8,797 bases of DNA, taken from the NCBI GenBank assembly GCA_003491925.1, contig DNAU01000241.1:332-9128 (forward strand). Reading direction: 5' to 3'. The stretch's first letter is position 1; each line of letters opens with the position of its first letter. The DNA is from Chloroflexota bacterium (GTDB taxonomy: Bacteria > Chloroflexota > Dormibacteria > Aeolococcales > Aeolococcaceae). The notes under the pieces were generated by a model. That model made no database searches. It worked only from the letters and a program-made list of their open reading frames with translations, and was not told the origin of the DNA. Made by a program: the position numbers and the translations under genes. This document shows, in pieces, positions 1 through 5,554 of the stretch.

Positions 1-120
1 CCAGGCGGACCAGGCCGAGGAGGACTCGCAGCCGCGCGTCACCGTCGCGGGCCGCCGCCGCCAGGCGGACCAGGCCGAGGAGGACTCGCAGCCGCGCGTC
101 GCCGTCGCGGGCCGTCGTCG
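1..120 (+). repeat. Two 60-bp tandem direct repeats within a coding tail
   Basis: Bases 1-60 and 61-120 match at 57 of 60 positions by direct reading. The three differences are at 41/101 (a/g, which changes Thr to Ala) and 56/116 and 59/119 (c/t, both silent within arginine codons). The period is a multiple of three, so copy-number change keeps the frame. The array may continue upstream of the window. Confidence 0.95.
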
Positions 121-133
121 CCGGGCTTCCTGA
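1..133 (+). CDS. C-terminal end of an unidentified protein with 20-residue tandem repeats (5' truncated by window)
   Basis: The reading frame beginning at base 2 is open for 43 codons and stops with TGA at 131-133. It encodes two consecutive 20-residue units (QADQAEEDSQ followed by PRV-T/A-VAGRRR) and then a short RAS end. Each unit has an acidic first half and an arginine-rich end, which suggests a flexible, disordered, mixed-charge tail rather than a folded domain. Codon third positions are G/C-rich like the neighbours, and the differences between copies are mostly silent, which supports real coding. The next gene starts 4 bases after this stop, so the two are probably co-transcribed. Because that neighbour is DNA ligase-like, a Ku protein with an extended tail is one conceivable identity, but nothing visible proves it. 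The main domain lies outside the window. Confidence 0.7.
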   Translation, partial: QADQAEEDSQPRVTVAGRRRQADQAEEDSQPRVAVAGRRRRAS

Positions 134-137
134 GACG

Positions 138-1184
138 GTGCGCCCCTCCGCTGCTCGGGGACCCCATCCGCGACCGGAGGACCAGGCGCTGCCCCTCAGG
201 CTGCCCCTCCCCCCGGCGCTGCCGGGACGGGTGCTCCCGGAGTTCTCGGTCCCCTGTGTCGGGCCCTTCGACGACCCGGACTTCTTCTTCTCCATCGAGT
301 GGGACGGCGCGAGGACGCTTCTCTTCGCCTCACCGGCCGCAGTCCGGCTCCAGAGCGAGACGCTGGCCGACGTCGGCGCACGGTATCCGGAGATCGTCGC
401 CGCGGCCGACTCGCTGATGGCGCGTTCCGTTGTCCTCGATGGGGTCGTCGCGGTGCTCGACCCCGCCGGTTGCCCCGACCTGGCGGCCCTGGGCGAGCGG
501 GTGGCGCTCGGCCCCGCCTCCCAGCACCGGCTTCCCGCCGTCTACCTGGCCATCGATCTGCTCCACCTCGGAGGTCGCGCGACCATGAGCCTGGCCCTGG
601 AACGGCGCCTCGAACTGCTCCGTGGGCTGGCCCTGGCCGATCCTCGGATCCAGGTGCCCGACTGGGTCGCGGGCGAGGGCGAGGCCCTCGCCCAGGCCGC
701 CGGGCCACGCCGCCTTCCCACCCTGCTGGCCCGCCGGGCGAGCGCCCCCTACCACCCCGGGGTCGCCTCCCCGGACCGGCTTCGGATACCTCTGCGACGG
801 CGCGCCAACTGTCTGGTCGTGGACTCGGAGCGGGTGCTGGGGTCGACCCGCAAACGCCGCCTGCGGCTGGCGGAGTATCGGAGCTCCCGGCTGGTGGACG
901 CGGGAGCGGCCGAGATCACCGAAACCTCCACTCTCTGGCGCTGGGCCGCCCCGGGAGGGAGGATGCGCTCGTCGCTCGTCGCGACCGTCGAGCACCGTGG
1001 GCGCAGCCCGGATGGCAAGCTCCGGCAGGTCGAGTTGGTGACCCTGCGCGACGACATCGAGCCCGGCTGGTGCATCCACCGCGACCCCGTCCCGCCGCCC
1101 CCCAGCCGCCCCGTGCCCGGTCGCGGGTTCCTTCCCACCGTGCTCGCTGCGCTGCCCCTGGAGGTGCCGACCGCCCCGGAGTGA
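138..1184 (+). CDS. ATP-dependent DNA ligase-like protein (LigC/LigD type) with degenerate active site
   Basis: The 348-residue protein follows the layout of a LigD-type ligase domain: adenylation domain about 35-225, OB-fold about 226-310, then a proline-rich tail. Alignable landmarks are SIEWDGAR (52-59, motif I), a motif Ia region ending in ARYPE (81-85), VLDGVVAVLD (99-108, motif III), YLAIDLLHL (136-144, motif IIIa), LLARRASAPYHPG (196-208, motif IV) and the OB-fold stretch SPDGKLRQVELVTLRDD (290-306). The residues that make a ligase work are changed: the adenylated lysine of KxDG is Glu54, the motif Ia arginine is Glu74, the LDGE glutamate is Val103, the motif IIIa aromatic is Ile139, the motif IV EG...AK is PT...AR, the motif V lysines are Arg216 and Pro218, and the terminal DK of motif VI is DI. 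The frame is intact, so this is probably a diverged, non-ligating paralogue with a binding or structural role, not a recent pseudogene. The GTG at 138 follows the upstream stop by 4 bases and lacks a clear Shine-Dalgarno; GTG at 231 is an alternative start just before the domain. Family membership is fairly sure; the role is unknown. Confidence 0.75.
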   Translation: MRPSAARGPHPRPEDQALPLRLPLPPALPGRVLPEFSVPCVGPFDDPDFFFSIEWDGARTLLFASPAAVRLQSETLADVGARYPEIVAAADSLMARSVVLDGVVAVLDPAGCPDLAALGERVALGPASQHRLPAVYLAIDLLHLGGRATMSLALERRLELLRGLALADPRIQVPDWVAGEGEALAQAAGPRRLPTLLARRASAPYHPGVASPDRLRIPLRRRANCLVVDSERVLGSTRKRRLRLAEYRSSRLVDAGAAEITETSTLWRWAAPGGRMRSSLVATVEHRGRSPDGKLRQVELVTLRDDIEPGWCIHRDPVPPPPSRPVPGRGFLPTVLAALPLEVPTAPE

Positions 1185-1236
1185 GCATCCGGTCGCGCCG
1201 GTACGGGGTATGCGGTCCGGTCAGCTTCCTGCGACC

Positions 1237-1268
1237 TGACAGCGGCATCCCGTGACAGCTTCATCCCG
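1237..1268 (+). repeat. Tandem 16-bp direct repeat upstream of the zinc-ribbon gene
   Basis: TGACAGCGGCATCCCG (1237-1252) is followed immediately by TGACAGCTTCATCCCG (1253-1268), matching at 14 of 16 positions. A weaker similarity (CAGCTTC) lies just upstream around 1222. The pair ends about 30 bases before the proposed start at 1301, a position where a regulator could bind, though no protein can be named. Confidence 0.7.
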
Positions 1269-1288
1269 GTTTGGCCTTCCGCGCCCGC

Positions 1289-1300
1289 TATGTTCGAGGC
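1289..1300 (+). promoter_or_regulatory. Possible -10 element for a leaderless transcript
   Basis: TATGTT at 1289-1294 resembles the TANNNT -10 consensus and lies 6 bases before the GTG at 1301. That is the spacing expected if transcription begins at the start codon itself. GAGG at 1296-1299 is too close to serve as a Shine-Dalgarno, which also favours a leaderless message. I do not see a convincing -35 at the usual distance. Confidence 0.3.
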
Positions 1301-1564
1301 GTGAAGACCGCTGACGCCGTCCTGCCCGGCCCACGGCCCGTCGACCGTCCGCAGGTCGTGCGTCGACCCGCCGATGGCAGCGCCGGGCCGGATCTCGCCT
1401 CCCACCACGGCCCGGCCCGGTCCGGCGGCGGATGGATCCGGCTGGCCTGCGGCTACTGTGGACGCCTCTCCTTCATCCCGTCCCGGCCGGCGGGGGTGGA
1501 CGAGGAGAGGGCGTGGATCTGCCCCCACTGCAGCCCGGGCCCCGGGGCCGCCCGCGGGGAATAG
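1301..1564 (+). CDS. Small zinc-ribbon protein of unknown function
   Basis: From the GTG at 1301 the product is 87 residues. Residues 1-45 are rich in proline and arginine and look unstructured. The C-terminal half holds two cysteine knuckles, CGYC (Cys50, Cys53) and CPHC (Cys74, Cys77), separated by 20 residues, the classic arrangement of a four-cysteine zinc ribbon. The short linker between them (RLSFIPSRPAG and on) would form the ribbon hairpin. An in-frame TTG at 1271 would add 10 residues; 1301 is preferred because of the promoter-like sequence before it. Small ribbons of this kind may bind nucleic acid or a protein partner, or stabilise a fold; the sequence does not say which. It lies 116 bp after the ligase-like gene, on the same strand, and is followed at once by a strong hairpin, so it is probably the last gene of its transcript. 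Confidence 0.6.
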   Translation: MKTADAVLPGPRPVDRPQVVRRPADGSAGPDLASHHGPARSGGGWIRLACGYCGRLSFIPSRPAGVDEERAWICPHCSPGPGAARGE

Positions 1565-1565
1565 A

Positions 1566-1595
1566 CCCGGCCCTCCGAGCGGCCGGAGCGCCGGG
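1566..1595 (+). terminator. Strong GC hairpin directly after the zinc-ribbon gene
   Basis: CCCGGC (1566-1571) pairs with GCCGGG (1590-1595), and inside it CTCCG (1573-1577) pairs with CGGAG (1584-1588). A single C/C mismatch separates the two stems and the loop has 6 bases. The hairpin begins 2 bases after the TAG stop. There is no T-run, which is common for terminators in very GC-rich genomes; it could also be a 3'-end stabilising structure. Confidence 0.5.
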
Positions 1596-1683
1596 GGCGA
1601 TCGACCTGTGCCATCATCGACCTCACGGTTGACGGGAGTTCCCCGCCCAGGCGCGATCGGCCCGTCCCGACGAGGCATCACCG

Positions 1684-2508
1684 ATGCCCATCCTCATGTG
1701 TCCCCCCACCCACTACGGGGTCGAGTACGAGATCAACCCGTGGATGCATGTCGCCACCCAGGTGGATCGCCGGCTTGCATGGCAGCAGTGGGAGGCCCTC
1801 CTCCACACCTACCGTGAGCTGGGGGTCGAGGTGGTGCTCGCCGACCCCGTGCCCGGTCTTCCCGACATGGTCTTCACCGCCAACGCGGGCCTGACCAGGG
1901 GCGACCGGGTGGTGCTCAGCCGCTTTCGGCATCCTGAGCGCCAGCGCGAGGAGAGCCGCTGGCGGGAGCTCTTCGAGGGCTGGGGGGCTCCGGTCTGCGA
2001 CACCGGCGACATCGCCTTCGAGGGTGCCGGGGACGCACTCTTCGTCGGAGACACGCTGGTCTGCGGCTACGGCTTCCGCACCGACCCCGAGGCCATCCCG
2101 TTGGTGGCCCGGCAGCTGGGTGTCGACACGCTGGCCGTGGAGCTGGTGGATCCCCGCTTCTACCACCTCGACACCTGCCTCTGCCCGCTCGACCCGGGGA
2201 CCATCCTCCTGGCGCCGGCGGCCCTCTCCCCCGAGTCGCGGGAGCGGGTGCGCCGGCTGGTGCCCCGAGTCGTCGAGGTGCCCGACGGCGCCGCGGCCGG
2301 CTTCGCCTGCAACGCCATGGCGATCGGGGACGTGGTCGTCTCATCGACCGCCGTGGAGGAGCTGCGGACGCCGCTCCGGACGGCCGGCTACCGGGTGGTG
2401 GGACTTCCGATGAGCGAGTTCATCAAGGCCGGGGGCGGGGTGCGCTGCCTGTCGCTGCCCGTGGACGGGATCGGCCCGCAGTCGGTCGCCGCGGCGGCCA
2501 CGCACTGA
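1684..2508 (+). CDS. Guanidine-modifying (amidinotransferase superfamily) hydrolase: arginine dihydrolase-like / DDAH-like
   Basis: This 274-residue protein covers the whole alpha/beta-propeller domain of the guanidine-modifying superfamily. Recognisable elements are EINPW (16-20), VFTANAG (63-69), EGAGDAL (113-119), FYHLDT (159-164, with catalytic His161), FACNAM (207-212) and SEFIKAGGGVRC (244-255), which ends in the nucleophilic Cys255. Automatic pipelines usually name such proteins dimethylarginine dimethylaminohydrolase. True DDAHs, however, have an acidic pair where this protein has TANAG. The EINPW and TANAG asparagines (Asn18, Asn67) instead resemble the catalytic domain of cyanobacterial arginine dihydrolase (ArgZ/AgrE), which converts arginine to ornithine, CO2 and ammonia. 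I therefore infer an arginine- or guanidino-compound hydrolase in the cytoplasm; no signal peptide is present. The C-terminal ornithine cyclodeaminase-like half of AgrE is absent. The start is ATG 1684, with GAGG at 1672-1675, 8 bases upstream. Superfamily is certain, substrate uncertain. Confidence 0.88.
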   Translation: MPILMCPPTHYGVEYEINPWMHVATQVDRRLAWQQWEALLHTYRELGVEVVLADPVPGLPDMVFTANAGLTRGDRVVLSRFRHPERQREESRWRELFEGWGAPVCDTGDIAFEGAGDALFVGDTLVCGYGFRTDPEAIPLVARQLGVDTLAVELVDPRFYHLDTCLCPLDPGTILLAPAALSPESRERVRRLVPRVVEVPDGAAAGFACNAMAIGDVVVSSTAVEELRTPLRTAGYRVVGLPMSEFIKAGGGVRCLSLPVDGIGPQSVAAAATH

Positions 2509-2511
2509 CCC

Positions 2512-2559
2512 GCTCGGGACAACTCCCCGGCGGGGGGGCTGCCGAGCCGGATCCCGAGC
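2512..2559 (+). terminator. Inverted repeat between convergent genes, possible terminator
   Basis: GCTCGGGA (2512-2519) is the exact reverse complement of TCCCGAGC (2552-2559), enclosing a 32-base GC-rich loop that can itself fold (for example GGCT/AGCC). It starts 3 bases after the hydrolase stop, and the small minus-strand gene ends at 2578 just beyond it. It could therefore serve both convergent genes. There is no T-run and the loop is long. Confidence 0.35.
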
Positions 2560-2577
2560 CGATGGTCCTCGAAGCGG

Positions 2578-2823
2578 TCAGCCCGTCGACCCGGAGTGTC
2601 GATGACCCCGCGGCCGCGGCGCCACCCGGGAGGGGGAGCGCGAGATCAACCGGCTCCAGCGTTCTCCGAACACGCCCGGCCACCACCCGCGGCGGTCGCC
2701 GAGGTCCCGGGAGTCGGTCCCGAGCAGCATGCTCAGCGGGCCGATCAGGAGGATGAAGGCCACGATCGCGTATTCCACGTTTCGATGGTGCACCTTCCAA
2801 ATATCTTTAGATAGTGCAATCAT
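2578..2823 (-). CDS. Small single-pass membrane protein of unknown function
   Basis: The 81-residue minus-strand frame has one clear hydrophobic helix (EYAIVAFILLIGPLSMLLG, about residues 17-35). A polar block GTDSRDLGDRRGWWPG follows, then a basic, serine/arginine-rich C-terminus. The sharp boundary between helix and charged segment is not what a random GC-rich shadow frame looks like. Small actinobacterial-type membrane proteins with a helix followed by a DSR...DRRGWWPG-like segment seem familiar to me, but I cannot name a family. The start is uncertain: ATG at 2823 overlaps the alternative LysR GTG start at 2814, while GTG codons at 2793 (residue 11) and 2775 (residue 17, just before the helix) are other options. 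A GGAAGG lies upstream of the latter. The last 20 or so residues are low complexity. The gene is convergent with the hydrolase and divergent from the LysR gene, and may be a target of that regulator. Confidence 0.45.
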   Translation of the reverse strand: MIALSKDIWKVHHRNVEYAIVAFILLIGPLSMLLGTDSRDLGDRRGWWPGVFGERWSRLISRSPSRVAPRPRGHRHSGSTG

Positions 2824-2850
2824 TTACGAAGAATATGAGTTACCCTAATG
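2795..2850. promoter_or_regulatory. AT-rich divergent promoter/operator region with a 12-bp palindrome
   Basis: This stretch is strikingly AT-rich for the window and separates the small membrane protein gene from the LysR gene. It holds the perfect inverted repeat TATCT-TT-AGATA at 2802-2813, about 22 bases before the ATG at 2835. LysR-family regulators often bind sites of the T-N11-A type in the shared region between themselves and a divergent target, so this is a reasonable autoregulatory operator. Several A/T hexamers could serve as -10 elements and I cannot choose between them. Confidence 0.45.
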
Positions 2851-3776
2851 TGTGGGCCAATCTGGAGATCCGCCATCTCGGGGTGCTGCTGGCCGTCGCC
2901 GAGAGCCGTTCACTCTGGGCCGCCGCCGACATCCTGGACCTCTCCCCGTCGGCCGTGAGCCAGCAGCTTGCCTCCCTCGAGGGCATCGTCGGGCAACGTC
3001 TGGTGGAGCGCCGCCGCGGCCGGCGGCAGACCCAGCTCACCGAGGCGGGAGAGCTGCTGGTTCGCCATGCCCGCGCGGTCATCGCACGGCTGCGCGCCGC
3101 TCGCGCCGACTTCGCCGCCTTCGAGTCGGGCGCCGTCGGCAGCCTGCAGCTGGGTACCTTCCAATCGGTCGGCGCCCGGATCATTCCCGCCGTGCTCCGC
3201 GAGTTCGCCGGCGCGTGGCCGGGGGTCGACGTGGTGCTGACCGAGCAGGAGGCAGACGATGAGCTGCTGGTCGCCGTGGAGCAGGGCGAGGTGGACCTCA
3301 GCTTTGCGGCCTACCCGCTTCCTGAAGGTCCGTTCGAGGCGACCGAGCTGCTGCAGGACCCCTACGTGCTGGTGGTCCCGAGCAGCTCGCCCCTCGGAGC
3401 GGGTCGGCCTGCGCGCCTCGAGGACCTGCGCGATGTCCCCCTCATCGGCAACCGCAGCCCGCACGTCCGGGCCCGGGTCGAGGAGGCTCTCCGCGAGCAC
3501 GGGGTGGAGCCGAGGGTGGTAATGCGCACCGATGACAACGGGACCCTGCAGGGGCTGGTCGCCGCCGACATCGGGGTGGCCGTGACCCCGCTGCTCACCC
3601 TGGACGAGCAGGATCCACGGATCAGGATCCTCCATCTCGAGGATCTGCCCACGCGGACCATCGTCATGGCCTGGCACCGGGATCGCTACCGATCGCCAGC
3701 CGCCCGGGGCTTCGTCAGCGCGGCGCGGAGCGTCAGCGCCCAGCTCATGTCGGGCCGCCTTCTCCCTTCCGAGTAG
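2835..3776 (+). CDS. LysR-family transcriptional regulator
   Basis: From ATG 2835 the product is 313 residues, the usual size for the family. Residues 10-69 form the winged helix-turn-helix: LEIRHLGVLLAVAESRSL, then AADILDLSPSAVSQQLASLE (recognition helix), then the wing GQRLVERRRGRRQTQLTEAG. A linker helix follows, and from about residue 95 the periplasmic-binding-protein-like effector domain begins (VGSLQLGTFQSVGARIIPAVL). That domain continues with FAAYPLPEGPFEATELLQDPYVLVVPSS and ends with the conserved return segment ADIGVAVTPLL. The effector is not predictable from sequence. A GTG at 2814 would add 7 residues and overlap the divergent gene; ATG 2835 is preferred, although its Shine-Dalgarno (AAGA) is weak. 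GTG 2850 is also in frame, close to the domain start. Likely targets are itself, the divergent small membrane gene and possibly the upstream hydrolase gene. Confidence 0.92.
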   Translation: MSYPNVWANLEIRHLGVLLAVAESRSLWAAADILDLSPSAVSQQLASLEGIVGQRLVERRRGRRQTQLTEAGELLVRHARAVIARLRAARADFAAFESGAVGSLQLGTFQSVGARIIPAVLREFAGAWPGVDVVLTEQEADDELLVAVEQGEVDLSFAAYPLPEGPFEATELLQDPYVLVVPSSSPLGAGRPARLEDLRDVPLIGNRSPHVRARVEEALREHGVEPRVVMRTDDNGTLQGLVAADIGVAVTPLLTLDEQDPRIRILHLEDLPTRTIVMAWHRDRYRSPAARGFVSAARSVSAQLMSGRLLPSE

Positions 3777-3817
3777 CCATTTTCCGACGTCTCCCGGGCG
3801 CGTAGCCATCTCCCGAC
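3773..3817 (+). repeat. Imperfect 16-bp direct repeat at the end of the LysR gene
   Basis: GTAGCCATTTTCCGAC (3773-3788) recurs as GTAGCCATCTCCCGAC (3802-3817), 14 of 16 matching, 29 bases apart. The first copy includes the LysR stop codon. It may be a local duplication; no function is evident. Confidence 0.6.
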
Positions 3818-3860
3818 CGGGACTCCGACCTCGCCCTGCGCGGCGTCCCTGGGCCCGACT

Positions 3861-3878
3861 CCCGCCGGGCCTGGCGGG
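3861..3878. terminator. Hairpin between convergent LysR and membrane-protein genes
   Basis: CCCGCC (3861-3866) pairs with GGCGGG (3873-3878) around a 6-base loop. An alternative stem GGCCCG (3852-3857) with CGGGCC (3866-3871) overlaps it, so two folds compete. The structure lies 8 bases from the stop of the minus-strand gene (3888) and 84 bases past the LysR stop. It is placed to act as a bidirectional terminator but lacks a T-run. Confidence 0.35.
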
Positions 3879-3885
3879 CCATGCT

Positions 3886-4692
3886 TCAGACGGCGGCCCC
3901 CGGGGAGGGCACGCGGGCCGGCGAGCCATGCCGCGCCAGGGGCAGCGTCGCACCCTGCGCCAGCAGATCCACCACCACCGCCGGAGCGAAGCAGATCAAC
4001 CCGTATCGGGGCAGCAGGGTGGCCACGACCAGGAAGAAGAGCGCGGCCCCGACCAACCCCCAGAGAAGACCTCGGGCAGCGGCGATCCCCGCCCCTCCAC
4101 CCTGGAGGCGCTGAGAGGAGACCATCACCACCGCGCCGAAGACGGGGAAGGGGGACAGCAGGCCGGTCAGCGTCGACCCCAGGAGGGTGGCCGCTCCGGT
4201 GAGCAGCAGCACCACCCCGGTCGCCACCACCATCCGCGTGCCGATGTCCCCGATGCCGGTCGGATGGTCGGCGAGTGCCCGGGAGCTCCCCCTCAGCGAC
4301 CGTGGGGAGAGCACCAGGGCGAGGGCGACGCCCCCCAGCGCGACCGTCAGCGCAGGAGCCACGGAGATCGGCAGGTGAAGGAGCGCGAGGGTGGTGACGG
4401 CGAAGCCAGCGGCACCGGCGGCCAGGGATGCCGGCCAGGAGAGACGGGACGCCGCCCACGCGTAGGCGAGGCAGAAGATTGCCTCCGACCCCGTGCCGGC
4501 AAGCACGCCGGCGGCGGTGTCTCCGGCGAAGCGCCACCCCTGGCTGAGGCTGAGGACGAGGGTGATGGGGCCTGACGTGAACGGGATGGCCACCAGCCAT
4601 CCGCCGAGGCCCGGGCCCCAGCGACGGCTGACCAGGGCGGATACGCCGATCAGGACGGGGGTCATGGTGAGCTTGAGGAGAAGGACGTCCAT
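3886..4692 (-). CDS. Polytopic membrane protein of unknown function with internal duplication
   Basis: The 268-residue product is mostly hydrophobic, with about nine helices: roughly 3-21, 31-50, 57-78, 88-107, 111-129, 152-171, 179-193, 202-226 and 229-247. A polar loop (RSLRGSSRALADHPTG, 131-146) divides it. The segment GGWLVAIPFTSGPITL...GWRFAGDTAAGVLAGT..EAIFCL (30-75) resembles GLLSPFPVFGAVVM...QGGGAGIAAARGLLWG..GAALFFL (177-221). That indicates two homologous halves, as in many small transporters. I do not recognise the family and no catalytic motif is visible. It follows livF on the same strand after 138 bp, so it may be read through from the liv operon or have its own promoter. The ATG at 4692 has only a weak GGGCGG-like Shine-Dalgarno. 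The short proline/arginine C-terminus is probably cytoplasmic or disordered. Confidence 0.75.
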   Translation of the reverse strand: MDVLLLKLTMTPVLIGVSALVSRRWGPGLGGWLVAIPFTSGPITLVLSLSQGWRFAGDTAAGVLAGTGSEAIFCLAYAWAASRLSWPASLAAGAAGFAVTTLALLHLPISVAPALTVALGGVALALVLSPRSLRGSSRALADHPTGIGDIGTRMVVATGVVLLLTGAATLLGSTLTGLLSPFPVFGAVVMVSSQRLQGGGAGIAAARGLLWGLVGAALFFLVVATLLPRYGLICFAPAVVVDLLAQGATLPLARHGSPARVPSPGAAV

Positions 4693-4819
4693 GGGTGTGC
4701 TCAGCCGCCCATCATGAGCGGACCATCTGCACGCCGTCGCTGCTCAGCGCGCGAGGTTCGTGGGAGGGCGGAGGGGACGCGCTCGCCAAGCCGGCATCGG
4801 CGGTTTCGATGCGCTCGGC

Positions 4820-4830
4820 GTGAGCCGTGC

Positions 4831-4834
<4 letters not shown>
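4820..4834 (-). terminator. Short perfect hairpin over the livF stop codon
   Basis: On the minus strand GTGAGC, a 3-base loop and GCTCAC form a perfect 6-bp stem. The livF TGA (4833-4831) lies in the first arm. It is a compact structure at the end of the liv operon but has no T-run, so termination or 3'-end protection is only a possibility. The rest of the 138-bp gap (4693-4830) shows no convincing gene or promoter. Confidence 0.3.
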
Positions 4835-5541
<707 letters not shown>

Positions 5542-5554
5542 CAGCCTCGACCTC

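Noticed and set aside
1..120. Tandem repeats as a CRISPR array or origin iterons
   Set aside because: The copies are directly abutting 60-mers without spacers and are in frame with an open coding tail.
1629..1657. TTGACG at 1629-1634 as a -35 element for the hydrolase gene
   Set aside because: The region 17 bases downstream is GC-rich and has no -10-like hexamer.
749..1681. 310-codon minus-strand frame across the ligase-like and zinc-ribbon genes
   Set aside because: Composition is Arg/Gly/Pro-rich without motifs, whereas the plus strand carries recognisable ligase and zinc-ribbon signatures.
2910..3953. 347-codon minus-strand frame opposite the LysR gene
   Set aside because: It is the antisense of a clear LysR protein and has no recognisable domain or hydrophobic core pattern.
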